Source of the DNA: Streptomyces luteolus
Lineage (GTDB): Bacteria > Actinomycetota > Actinomycetes > Streptomycetales > Streptomycetaceae
Length of the DNA stretch: 64,000 nt
Assembly (NCBI RefSeq): GCF_029968015.1
Contig: NZ_JASCIS010000001.1
Location: forward strand, 331,342 to 395,341
Reading direction: 5' to 3'
How positions within the stretch are numbered: position 1 is the stretch's first letter; every line of letters starts with the position of its first letter. Below, piece after piece: positions 9,504 through 17,263 of the stretch. The position numbers were made by a program, and so were the translations under genes. The notes below the pieces were generated by a model. The model searched no databases, had not been told where the DNA came from, and saw only the letters and a list, made by a program, of their open reading frames with translations.

Positions 9504-10358
9504 TCAACGCACCGTCACAGTAAGGGGCTTGGTGACGGAGAACTTCTTGCTCTCGGCCGTCTCGGCCTTGATTCCGTCCGTGCACCGGTAGCAGCCGAAC
9601 AGCTTCACCTCGGTCGTGCCCTTGTCGACGGCCGTGAACTTGTACCAGTCCTGGCGGACCGTCGACGCGTCGCCGGTGGTGTGCACGCCGGACAGGTAGT
9701 CCGTCAGGACCGACTCGTCGGGCGGGCCCGCGATCTCCCACGTGTAGCCCGGCCGGTTGTCGTAGCGGTTGGCGATCCGGAAGGTCTCGCCGGGGTGCAC
9801 GGTGACGTCGCCGTCGAAGTCCCCCTCGATCGTGCGGACGTGGTCCGGCGGGAGGTCCTCGTCGGGGCGGCCGTACCGGTCCTCGGGGTCGCCGAGGACA
9901 CCGCTCACCTGGGTGCCCTCCTTGACCTCGACCGGGTACGTCATCGTCCGCTTCCCGTCGACCTCCTTGAGGACGATCGTCGCCGTACCCGTCTTCAGCG
10001 CGCGGAACCTGAAGTACCGCGTGCCGCCCACCTCCTTGACGCCCCGCGCGCGCACGACGCCCTCCGCCTCCCCGGACTCGGCGAGCCGCCAGCCGTCGGC
10101 GTCGCCGCCCGGCCGTACGTGGATCGAGAAGTCGTGGTTGACGAGCACCTCGGGCCGCAGGGACTGCGAGGCGATGTCGATCTCCCCGTCGGGGCCGCGC
10201 GGCACGTTGTGGAGGGGCGGGGGGAGGGCGCAGCACACCAGGTCGTCGTCGATGAACTCCTCGTAGACGACGAACCCACCGCTGCCGAGCACCGCCAGCG
10301 CGGCCCCGGCCGCGAGCCACCGGCCCTTCGCGCTGCGTGGCAGCCTCGGCTTCGGCAT
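9504..10358 (-). CDS. Membrane-anchored secreted beta-domain protein (possible chagasin-like)
   Basis: A 284-residue protein with one N-terminal membrane segment (~17-33, WLAAGAALAVLGSGGFVVYEE) and an exported part with two similar beta domains (~70-160 and ~175-284). Each has a loop before a Gly-Trp or Gly-Tyr-x-Trp and a later F-x-F/A-L-K-x-G-T strand (FRFRALKTGTATIVL; YKFTAVDKGTTEVKL). NRPGYTWEI and the following strand recall the NPTTGYxW loop of I42/chagasin cysteine-protease inhibitors. That match is by eye only. A CYRC pair occurs in the second domain. The start ATG at 10358 overlaps the stop of the WXG-like gene (TGATG), so the two are translationally coupled and the protein may act with type VII secretion. 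Confidence 0.6.
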   Translation of the reverse strand: MPKPRLPRSAKGRWLAAGAALAVLGSGGFVVYEEFIDDDLVCCALPPPLHNVPRGPDGEIDIASQSLRPEVLVNHDFSIHVRPGGDADGWRLAESGEAEGVVRARGVKEVGGTRYFRFRALKTGTATIVLKEVDGKRTMTYPVEVKEGTQVSGVLGDPEDRYGRPDEDLPPDHVRTIEGDFDGDVTVHPGETFRIANRYDNRPGYTWEIAGPPDESVLTDYLSGVHTTGDASTVRQDWYKFTAVDKGTTEVKLFGCYRCTDGIKAETAESKKFSVTKPLTVTVR

Positions 10359-10597
10359 CAGGGACTCCTCTGCTTTTTCAGAGCGTCCCGCAGAACGGTC
10401 GCCTCCCGCTGCCAGCCCGCCACGAAGTCGTCGTACGCCGGCGCGGCCTCCTCGCCGCCCATGGCAGCCGGAGTGCTGCACTGCTCCTGCGGCATGGTCG
10501 ACTTGACCGTCCCCATCTGGTCGGCAGCGGTGTTCAGCTTCCCCGCGACGCTGCCGACATCCCCGGCACGGATTCCGTACCCCGTCCCGTCCGTCAT
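10358..10597 (-). CDS. Small WXG100/ESX-like protein
   Basis: A 79-residue helical protein; the ATG at 10597 has GAGGGGGC upstream. Two helices flank a central loop, with GWQREA near residue 65 in place of the usual WxG turn. Size and helix-turn-helix plan match ESX (type VII) substrates or chaperone-like partners, though the strict WxG motif is absent. It overlaps the anchored beta-domain gene as TGATG and forms a two-gene operon with it. Confidence 0.6.
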   Translation of the reverse strand: MTDGTGYGIRAGDVGSVAGKLNTAADQMGTVKSTMPQEQCSTPAAMGGEEAAPAYDDFVAGWQREATVLRDALKKQRSP

Positions 10598-10692
10598 GTC
10601 CGCCCCCTCTGTTGCCCATCGGACATTCCATGGCGTTGACATGCGTGAACACCACTTCGGTTCCCGGGAGTCGGGAACCGACGAGAGACAGG

Positions 10693-10739
10693 GGCGGGAC
10701 GGCCCGGATCAATGCCCTCTGGAGGCGGGCCGTCCCGCC
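10693..10739. terminator. Terminator hairpin downstream of the EEP-family gene
   Basis: GGCGGGACGGCCCG pairs perfectly (14 bp) with CGGGCCGTCCCGCC, just after the stop of the leftward EEP-family gene and upstream of the ESX-like pair. Confidence 0.85.
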
Positions 10740-10754
10740 TCACAGAGGATCGGC

Positions 10755-11582
10755 TCAGCCTTCGCCGCCCGCCAACTCCGCCAGCACCCCCGCATGATCC
10801 GACGGCCACACCCCGTCCACCGGGCCGTGGCCCACCCGCCGGACCGACCGGACGTGGCCGAGGCCGCGCGGGCCCGGGTGGCCCACGTGGATGTAGTCGA
10901 CGCGGACGGTCGGGCTGAACGTCTTGGCCACGTACGGGTTGGTCGCGTCCCAGGTCGCCGATGGCTGGGCCGGGTCGGCGTACTCCCAGGCGTCGAGGAG
11001 GATCTGGCCCGGTACCGGCGCCGCCGTCCGCACCCCGCCGAGCAGGCGCATCTCGTCGGAGTCCGGCCAGGCGTTGAAGTCGCCGGTGAGGACGGGCGGG
11101 TACGAGGAACCGGCGCGGCGTTCGGCGATGAACTCGGCGATCGCCCGCACCTGCCGGACCCGTAGCGCCGACGCCGGGACGTCCGAGTTGAGGTGCGTGG
11201 TGAAGAAGGGCACGGGCCCGCCCGGCACGTCCAGGAGCGCGTACAGGGCGGTCCGGCCGTCGTCCTGGTTCGGCGGCGCGGGCAGCCGCAGCACCGCACG
11301 GTCGAGGACCGGCCAGCGGCTGAGCACCGCGTTGCCCACGTCGACCGCGCGGTCCGGCTCCGTGTCGGGCAGCCGACTGCGCCACGGCCCGGGCAGCTCC
11401 GAGGCCGCCCACGTCCAGTGCATGCCGAGCTCGTCCGCCAGCCACCCGGCGAGGTTCCGGCCGCCCACCGCCCACACCTCCTGCAGGCCGACCACATCCG
11501 GCCGCAGCTCGCGCAGCGTCGCCAGGATCGCGCGCTGCCGCTCCTCCCACGGCCCGAACCGCCACCACAGATTCCAGGTCAT
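10755..11582 (-). CDS. Endonuclease/exonuclease/phosphatase (EEP) family protein
   Basis: A 275-residue single-domain EEP fold protein. Family signatures in order: MTWNLWW at the start (metal/Asn strand), VVGLQEVW (catalytic Glu ~36), FFTTHLNSD (~145), LTGDFNAWPDSDEM (Asp/Asn ~185), VDYIHVGHPG (~230) and SDHAGVLAEL (catalytic Asp-His at the end). There is no signal peptide, so it is probably cytoplasmic. Substrates in this family range from DNA to sphingomyelin and phosphoinositides; the sequence does not decide. The start ATG abuts the first beta strand; a GAGGAGGAG site lies about 16 bases upstream, a little far. Confidence 0.85.
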   Translation of the reverse strand: MTWNLWWRFGPWEERQRAILATLRELRPDVVGLQEVWAVGGRNLAGWLADELGMHWTWAASELPGPWRSRLPDTEPDRAVDVGNAVLSRWPVLDRAVLRLPAPPNQDDGRTALYALLDVPGGPVPFFTTHLNSDVPASALRVRQVRAIAEFIAERRAGSSYPPVLTGDFNAWPDSDEMRLLGGVRTAAPVPGQILLDAWEYADPAQPSATWDATNPYVAKTFSPTVRVDYIHVGHPGPRGLGHVRSVRRVGHGPVDGVWPSDHAGVLAELAGGEG

Positions 11583-11827
11583 GACACGGATGGCCGTCTC
11601 CTCCTCGCCTTCCGGAGGGACCGGTTCCGGCCCCCGAACAGCACCGCGGCCACCATGCCACGTCCGGGCCCGGCCGTACGGGGAGCCGCACCGGGCTCAC
11701 GCCATGGACCGGCCACGGGCGGCCACGGGCGGCCGCGGGCCGACTGGTAGGGCCAACTCCCGGGCTGCTTCGAGAAGTTGACGCGTCCGCCCCATTGACG
11801 CCCCACCCGCCTGCAACTACAAAACTC

Positions 11828-11841
11828 TGAGAGCGCTCTCA
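11828..11841. promoter_or_regulatory. LacI-type operator before the GH16 gene
   Basis: TGAGAGCGCTCTCA is a perfect 14-base palindrome 39 bases upstream of the GH16 start. It has the same architecture as the CebR site of Streptomyces (TGGGAGCGCTCCCA) with one base changed in each arm, so a CebR-like LacI regulator responding to beta-glucan oligosaccharides is likely. The rest of 11583-11879 shows no gene. Confidence 0.8.
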
Positions 11842-11879
11842 CACCTTCCACCCCCCCTCTCCCCCCACGGAGGTGTTCC

Positions 11880-12830
11880 ATGAGCAGAAGCGTCAACAAA
11901 CGCTCCGCACTCGCCGCCGGCCTCGGAGCCGTGGCCGTCATCGCCGCCCTGCTGGCGCCCGGCACCGCGTCCGGTACGACCACCAGGGACGTACCGCCCC
12001 CGCCGGACGGCTGGACCGTCCAGTGGAGCGACGACTTCGACGGCGCGGCGGGGTCGCTGCCCTCCGCCGACAACTGGCAGATCGACCTCGGCCACAACTA
12101 CCCCGGAGGCCCCGCCAATTGGGGTACCGGGGAGATCCAGAGCTACACCGACTCGCCCGACAACCTCAGCCTCGACGGCCAGGGCAACCTGCGCATCACC
12201 CCGCTGCGCGACGGCTCCGGCAACTGGACCTCGGCCCGCATCGAGACCAAACGCAGCGACTTCAAGGCACCGGAGGGCGGCGTCCTCGCCATCGAGGGGC
12301 GCATCCACATGCCCGACGTGACCGGTGACGCCGCCCTCGGCTACTGGCCGGCGTTCTGGGCGCTCGGCTCCCCGTACCGAGGGAACTACCACAACTGGCC
12401 GGCCATCGGTGAGTTCGACGTGATGGAGAACGTCAACGGCCTCGACAGGGTCTGGGGTGTCCTGCACTGCGGTGTGAACCCGGGCGGCGACTGCAACGAG
12501 ACCCAGGGCCTGGGCGGCAGCCGCGCCTGCCCCGGCTCGACGTGCCAGTCCGGCTTCCACACGTACCGCTTCGAGTGGGACCGCTCGGTCTCCCCGAACC
12601 AGCTGCGGTGGTCCGTCGACGGCGAGCGGTTCCACAGCCTGTCCCAGGACCGCTTCTCCGCCGAGACGTGGGCCAATATGACGGACCACGCCGGGTACTT
12701 CCTGCTCCTGAACGTCGCGATGGGCGGCGCGTTCCCGGACGGCGTCGCTGGGAAGGCCACACCGGTGGCGAGCACGGAGCCGGGCAAGCCGATGGTGGTG
12801 GACTACGTGTCCGTGTCGACCAAGCCGTAG
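11880..12830 (+). CDS. Secreted glycoside hydrolase family 16 beta-glucanase
   Basis: A 316-residue secreted endo-beta-glucanase (laminarinase type). The signal peptide spans ~1-32 (GLGAVAVIAALLAPGTASG); the GH16 jelly-roll domain fills the rest (WSDDFDG at the start; GYWPAFWALG). The catalytic motif GEFDVMEN has its nucleophile and acid/base glutamates at about residues 178 and 183. Extra cysteines (HCGVNPGGDCNE...ACPGSTCQ) probably form disulfides. No carbohydrate-binding module follows. Start supported by CACGGAGG upstream. Controlled, in all likelihood, by the palindrome at 11828-11841. Confidence 0.93.
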   Translation: MSRSVNKRSALAAGLGAVAVIAALLAPGTASGTTTRDVPPPPDGWTVQWSDDFDGAAGSLPSADNWQIDLGHNYPGGPANWGTGEIQSYTDSPDNLSLDGQGNLRITPLRDGSGNWTSARIETKRSDFKAPEGGVLAIEGRIHMPDVTGDAALGYWPAFWALGSPYRGNYHNWPAIGEFDVMENVNGLDRVWGVLHCGVNPGGDCNETQGLGGSRACPGSTCQSGFHTYRFEWDRSVSPNQLRWSVDGERFHSLSQDRFSAETWANMTDHAGYFLLLNVAMGGAFPDGVAGKATPVASTEPGKPMVVDYVSVSTKP

Positions 12831-12862
12831 CCGTAGCCGTAGCCGTATCCGTAGCCCAAGCA
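12826..12862. repeat. Short GCCGTA tandem repeat at GH16 3' end
   Basis: About five copies of a 6-base GCCGTA unit, the last drifting to TCCGTA, start at the last codons of the GH16 gene and continue past its stop. Confidence 0.7.
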
Positions 12863-12931
12863 GTAGCTGGCGTCCGTGCTCTCTGCCGGTGGGGAACCCG
12901 CGCCCTCCCCGGGCCTCGCCGGCAGGGCTGG

Positions 12932-12951
12932 CCTTGACGTCAGGGTCAAGG
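12932..12951. promoter_or_regulatory. MerR-type dyad and promoter before merR-trxA
   Basis: CCTTGAC-GTCAGG-GTCAAGG is a perfect 7-bp inverted repeat with a 6-base spacer. It overlaps a TTGAC -35 hexamer, followed by a possible TTACGT -10 at 12953-12958. The ATG is at 12967. A dyad between -35 and -10 elements is the hallmark of MerR control, so the regulator very likely binds its own promoter. The short distance to the ATG and lack of a ribosome site suggest a leaderless transcript. Confidence 0.75.
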
Positions 12952-12966
12952 GTTACGTTCGTCCGC

Positions 12967-13404
12967 ATGCGCATCGGTGAACTCGCGGAGCGTGCCGGTA
13001 CCAGTACGCGGACGCTCAGGTACTACGAGTCGCGCGGGCTGCTGCCCGCGCGGCGGGACGGCAACGGCCATCGGACGTACGACGAGGCGGATCTGCGGCT
13101 GCTGCGGCAGATCCGGACCTTGCAGGACTTCGGGTTCGGCCTGGAGGAGACCCGGCCGTTCGTGGAGTGTCTGCGGGCCGGGCACCCGCAGGGCGACTCG
13201 TGCCCGGACTCGCTTGCCGTGTACCGCCGCAAGCTCACCGAACTCGACGCGCTGATCGGGGAGTTGACCTCGGTGCGGGCGCAGGTCGGGGCGCAGCTCG
13301 CGCGGGCCGAGCAGGCTCGTGAGGCGCTCGTGGCGGAGGCGGAGGCCCCTGGCGGCCCGGCCCCGCGATGCGAGCTGACGACTACGGAGGGGACAGAGAT
13401 ATGA
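12967..13404 (+). CDS. MerR-family transcriptional regulator
   Basis: A 145-residue MerR protein. The winged HTH spans residues 1-70 (MRIGELAERAGTSTRTLRYYESRGLLPARR), followed by the dimerisation coiled coil (~80-125). There is one cysteine in the effector region (HPQGDSCPD near residue 80) and a late one (RCEL), so thiol, redox or metal sensing is possible but not shown. The ATG at 12967 has no ribosome site; translation is probably leaderless. The stop overlaps the thioredoxin ATG (ATGA), making a two-gene operon under the dyad at 12932-12951. Confidence 0.9.
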   Translation: MRIGELAERAGTSTRTLRYYESRGLLPARRDGNGHRTYDEADLRLLRQIRTLQDFGFGLEETRPFVECLRAGHPQGDSCPDSLAVYRRKLTELDALIGELTSVRAQVGAQLARAEQAREALVAEAEAPGGPAPRCELTTTEGTEI

Positions 13405-13733
13405 CTGCGGTGGTCGAAGTGACCGATGAGGAGTTCGGCGCGGAGGTGCTCGGTGTCGCGGACCGCGCGGTGCTCGTGCAGTTCACGGCCGAGTGGTGCG
13501 GCCCGTGCCGCCAGCTCGCACCGGTCCTGGCCGAGCTGGCCGGGGAGGAGCGGGAGCGGCTGAAGGTCGTACAGCTGGATGTGGACCGCAATCCCGAGAC
13601 GGCGCTCGCGTACGGCGTGATGGCGACGCCGACGCTGCTCGTGTTCCGGGACGGGGAGCCGGTGCGGTCGATGGTGGGGGCGCGGGCGAAGCGGAAGCTG
13701 GCGCAGGAGCTCGCGGAGGTACTGAACGCGTAG
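13401..13733 (+). CDS. trxA: Thioredoxin
   Basis: A 110-residue thioredoxin with the active site WCGPC at about residues 32-36, the conserved cis-Pro loop (MATPTLLVF ~74) and FRDGEPV. It reduces cytoplasmic disulfides using thioredoxin reductase. The ATG at 13401 has GGAGGGGAC upstream and overlaps the end of the MerR gene by four bases. Co-transcription with a cysteine-containing MerR regulator suggests a stress-induced secondary thioredoxin rather than the housekeeping trxAB copy. Confidence 0.93.
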   Translation: MTAVVEVTDEEFGAEVLGVADRAVLVQFTAEWCGPCRQLAPVLAELAGEERERLKVVQLDVDRNPETALAYGVMATPTLLVFRDGEPVRSMVGARAKRKLAQELAEVLNA

Positions 13734-13796
13734 TGAGCGGACGAACCGCACCCGTAGTGAATTGGCCGCCCGCGTATTCCTCGGGCTATATTGGGT

Positions 13797-13858
13797 GTTT
13801 CTGTGTGCGCACAGAAACGGCCACCAACTTGAAGGGAATTCCCCTCCTGGAGGTGGCC
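13797..13858. promoter_or_regulatory. Two consecutive hairpins in the helD leader
   Basis: GTTTCTGTG-TGCG-CACAGAAAC (13797-13818) is a perfect 9-bp stem with a 4-base loop. It is followed at once by GGCCACC...GGTGGCC (13819-13858), which encloses the palindrome GGGAATTCCC. The first may terminate trxA or be an operator; the second lies just before helD and could be an attenuator. The rest of 13734-13891 holds no gene. Confidence 0.55.
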
Positions 13859-13891
13859 AACTAGAGACACCGTAGCCCATGAGGAGTGGAA

Positions 13892-16198
13892 TTGTCAACC
13901 GGGGATTCCGTTGAATTGCTGCGTGAAATGCAGCGCGAACAGCAATTCGTCGACCGCCTCTACGTCCGTCTCGACGAACTCCGGGCCGAGCGGGAGGAGA
14001 ACGCCCGCCGTGCGTTGGCGCAGCTGGGGAACAGCAGGCAGGCCAAGCTGGAGCGGGACATCACCGCCGATGAGCAGGCCCGTAGCGCCGCCGAACTCGC
14101 CGGTGTCGAATCCGGTCTCTGTTTCGGGCGAATTGACCACGCGCGCACGGAAGGCGGTGGCGGCGGCCACCATCACATCGGGCGTATCGGTATCCGCGCC
14201 GACGACGCCGCGCGCACCCCGCTCCTGATCGACTGGCGCGCACCCGTCGCCCGCCCCTTTTATCTCGCCACCGGGCACACCCCGATGGGAATCCGGCGCC
14301 GCCGTCACCTCACCACCGAGGGGCGTACGGTCACGGAACTCCACGACGAGATCCTCGACCTCGACGACCCGACCCGCACCGGATTCGAGGGCCACAACGC
14401 CGACGAGGTGCTGCTCGCCGCCCTGAACACGGCCCGCACCGGCCGCATGGGCGACATCGTGCAGACCATCCAGGCCGAGCAGGACCGCATCATCCGCGCC
14501 CCGCACCGCGGCGTCATGGTCGTCGAGGGCGGACCCGGCACCGGCAAGACCGCCGTGGCACTGCACCGGGCCGCGTATCTCCTGTACGCGGAGCGGGAGT
14601 TGCTCGCCAAGCGGGCCGTCCTGATCGTCGGCCCGAACCCGGCGTTCCTCGGCTACATCGGCGAGGTGCTGCCCTCGCTCGGCGAGACCGGCGTGCTGCT
14701 CTCCACCATCGGCGAGCTGTACCCCGGCGTGCACGCCACCGGCACGGACACCCCGGCGGCCGCGGCCGTGAAGGGGCGCGCGGACATGGCCGGGGCGCTC
14801 GCCGCCGTCGTGCGCGACCGGCAGTCCGTGCCCGACCCGGTCCTGGAGATCGACCACGACGACTACGGCACGCTCTACCTGGAGCGCGCCATGGCCGAGG
14901 ACGCCCGCGCGCGGGCCCGTACGACGCGGCTGCCGCACAACCTGGCCCGGCCGTACTTCGTGTTCGCCCTCATCGACGCTCTGACCGAGCAGCTCGTGGA
15001 CCGGCTCGGCGCCGACCCGTTCGGCGGGCCCAACCTGCTCGGGCCCGACGACATGGCCCAGATCGGCAAGGAGATCGCCACCAGCTCCGAGGTGCACGCC
15101 GCGATCGACTCGCTGTGGCCGCCGCTCTCCCCGCAGGGCCTGGTCGCCGAGTTCCTTCAGGACCCGCGGGGCTACGTGCCGGACGCCGACGCCGAGGCGA
15201 TCAGGCGCGCGCCGGGCGCCCCGTGGACCGAGGCCGACGTGCCGCTCCTGGACGAGGCGGCGGAGCTGCTCGGCATCGACGACTCCGCGGAGCGGGCCGC
15301 GAAGGAGGCCGAGCGGCAGCAGCAGATCGAGTACGCGCAGGGCGTCCTCGACATGTCGTACGCCTCGCGGACCTACGAGTTCGAGGACAAGGAGGAGTCC
15401 GACGAGGATGCCGCCGAGGTCCTCGCCGCGCACGACATCATCGACGCGGAGCGGATGGCGGAGCGCCAGGAGGAGGCGGACCACCGCACGGCCGCCGAGC
15501 GCGCCGCCGCCGACCGGACCTGGGCGTTCGGCCACATCATCGTGGACGAGGCGCAGGAGCTGTCCCCGATGGCCTGGCGGCTGCTGATGCGGCGCATCCC
15601 GACCCGTTCCCTGACCCTCGTCGGCGACCCGGCCCAGACCGGCTCGGAGGCCGGCGTCGGCACGTGGGCGGACATCCTCACGCCGTACGTCGAGGACCGC
15701 TGGGAGATGGTCCGGCTCGGCGTCAACTACCGCACGCCCGCCGAGATCATGGACGTCGCGGCGGACGTGCTGCGCGCCGAGTCGCCCGGGTTCGAGCCGC
15801 CGAGATCGGTGCGGTCGACGGGGGTGAGGCCGTGGGTGCGGCGCACGGACGATCTGGCCGGTGCCGTCGCCGAGGCGGTCGCGCGGGAACTGCCCGAGGA
15901 AGGGCGGCTTGCGGTGATCGCGCCGCGCGGACTGCACGCGGAGCTCGCCGAGGTGCTCGACGGGGTCATCGCGGGCGCGGCCCCCGACCTCACGCATCAG
16001 CTGGTGCTGCTCGACGCGCGGCAGTCCAAGGGCCTGGAGTTCGACAAGGTCGTGGTGGTCGAGCCGGCCGCGTTCCGCACGAGCGACCTGTACGTGGCGC
16101 TGACCCGGGCCACGCAGGGCCTGGGCGTCGTGCACAGCCGCGAACTGCCGTTCGCCGAGGACGGATTGTCAGTGGCGGTTGACTGCTCTCCTGCCTGA
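13892..16198 (+). CDS. helD: HelD-family RNA-polymerase recycling ATPase
   Basis: A 768-residue UvrD/Rep-like SF1 ATPase of the HelD group, which releases stalled RNA polymerase from nucleic acid; some actinobacterial relatives give rifamycin tolerance. The N-terminal coiled coil (~10-70) would enter the secondary channel. Then come the HelD-specific RIGIRADD...LIDWRAPVARPFY region, Walker A GGPGTGKTAVALHR (~212), Walker B VDEAQELSPMAW (~550), GDPAQTGSEAG, and the C-terminal DARQSKGLEFDKVVVVEP and YVALTRATQGL motifs. The TTG at 13892 is preferred (GAGGAG five bases upstream); the GTG at 13886 is in frame but overlaps that site. The last six codons (VDCSPA) come from the right end of a TnpB element, so the native C-terminus was replaced. 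Confidence 0.9.
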   Translation: MSTGDSVELLREMQREQQFVDRLYVRLDELRAEREENARRALAQLGNSRQAKLERDITADEQARSAAELAGVESGLCFGRIDHARTEGGGGGHHHIGRIGIRADDAARTPLLIDWRAPVARPFYLATGHTPMGIRRRRHLTTEGRTVTELHDEILDLDDPTRTGFEGHNADEVLLAALNTARTGRMGDIVQTIQAEQDRIIRAPHRGVMVVEGGPGTGKTAVALHRAAYLLYAERELLAKRAVLIVGPNPAFLGYIGEVLPSLGETGVLLSTIGELYPGVHATGTDTPAAAAVKGRADMAGALAAVVRDRQSVPDPVLEIDHDDYGTLYLERAMAEDARARARTTRLPHNLARPYFVFALIDALTEQLVDRLGADPFGGPNLLGPDDMAQIGKEIATSSEVHAAIDSLWPPLSPQGLVAEFLQDPRGYVPDADAEAIRRAPGAPWTEADVPLLDEAAELLGIDDSAERAAKEAERQQQIEYAQGVLDMSYASRTYEFEDKEESDEDAAEVLAAHDIIDAERMAERQEEADHRTAAERAAADRTWAFGHIIVDEAQELSPMAWRLLMRRIPTRSLTLVGDPAQTGSEAGVGTWADILTPYVEDRWEMVRLGVNYRTPAEIMDVAADVLRAESPGFEPPRSVRSTGVRPWVRRTDDLAGAVAEAVARELPEEGRLAVIAPRGLHAELAEVLDGVIAGAAPDLTHQLVLLDARQSKGLEFDKVVVVEPAAFRTSDLYVALTRATQGLGVVHSRELPFAEDGLSVAVDCSPA

Positions 16199-17258
16199 CG
16201 GCGGGGATTCACGGCTCAGGCTGCCTCCAGGGGCAGCGCCCCTGGGGGTCTTGTGCCCTCGACACCGTCCGGGTTCAGACCAGCCCGGACCAGCATCACG
16301 CGTGCGGAGTTCTTGTCCCTGGGGGACACGGCTCCGCAGGCGGCGCAGGTATAGGTTCGTTCCGAAAGAGGGAGTGCGTGCTTGGTTCTCGCTCCGCACC
16401 GCGCGCAGTCCATGGTCGTGCGGGCGGGGTGCACGAGGCGGACATCCCGTCCGTGTTTGCGGCCCATCTCAACCAGGGCTTTCTTGGTGGCGCCGATCGC
16501 GGCATCTGCGGCTTCCCGCGCCATGGTGGTCTTGGCGAGAAACGTCGGCCGGAAGTCCTCCACCGCCACTGCATCGTGATCGGTCACGACCCGCTTGGCC
16601 CACTTGCGGGCCGTGTCCTGACGTTGCCGTGCAACTTCTTGCAGGCCTTGGCCCGCAACTTCTTCGCTTTGAGGTAGCCCTTCGAGGCAGGCATGGCCCG
16701 GGACGACAAAGGATGCCCACCAGTGCCCGATGCTGTCGCGGTACACACGCACGCTGGACGGCGGTGCGGGAAGCTCGCGTGACCACACAGGTCGCACGAC
16801 CGTCCCGCCCGCCAGGTGAAGGCGCCCCTCTTTCAACCGGAACCCGCGCTTCGTGTAGTTCAGGGTTGGAGCAGACTCGCGCTTCTTCTTGAAGCGGGGG
16901 CATCCCGGTGCGCTGCCGCATCGGCAGCCGGTCCTTGACGTCCTTCAGCGCCTTGGCGCGGGACTTGCCGAAGTCGCGTATCACCTGCTGTTGAGGAACC
17001 GACGAGCCTTCGGTCAGCCACGGCGTGCTCTTGCGAGCCACCGTCAGCATCCTGTCGAGCTGGGCCGGCCCACAGGTCAGCTTCTCGCCGGTCGCTTTCG
17101 CCGCCCGATGGACGGCCATGGATTTGGCGACGCACTCGTTCCACAGCCAGCGGCACCGGCTCCACTCGGGGGAAGCACTGGCAGTTGAGACTGACTGCGT
17201 CCACCGCTACGTCGACGCCTGCTGCGCCCGCCCCCACAGAACGGAACTCGGCGTAGAC
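16179..17258 (-). mobile_element. Decayed IS200/IS605-type (IS1341-like) TnpB element
   Basis: An element carrying only tnpB and no tnpA, inserted at the 3' end of helD. The right end is recognised by the tnpB-distal pattern AATCCCCGCC...GGAGAGCAGTCAA on the minus strand, ending at 16179, which resembles the right ends of Streptomyces IS1341-like elements where the omega-RNA scaffold ends. The left end is not clear; it lies before the maltokinase stop at 17264. The usual right-end stem (CCCCGCC...GGCGGGG) is damaged here. Confidence 0.6.
16216..17218 (-). pseudogene. tnpB: TnpB (RNA-guided endonuclease) pseudogene
   Basis: Pieces of TnpB read in order on the minus strand. Frame one gives SPEWSRCRWLWNECVAKSMA... 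to RLPMRQRTG (about 17190-16900). After one extra G in a G5 run (16896-16900) the reading continues in another frame with LNYTKRGFRLKEGRLHLAGG. Near 16690 a deletion removes the stretch that should hold the first RuvC Asp (GVDWG-type), and a further frame change near 16625 leads to the C-terminal part. That part keeps the Glu of AVEDFRP, the zinc finger (CARC...CAAC) and the last Asp (RDKNSARVM), and stops at 16216. The first ~50 residues of the family are also missing. With the first catalytic Asp gone and several frameshifts it cannot be active. Confidence 0.85.
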
Positions 17259-17263
17259 GGCTA

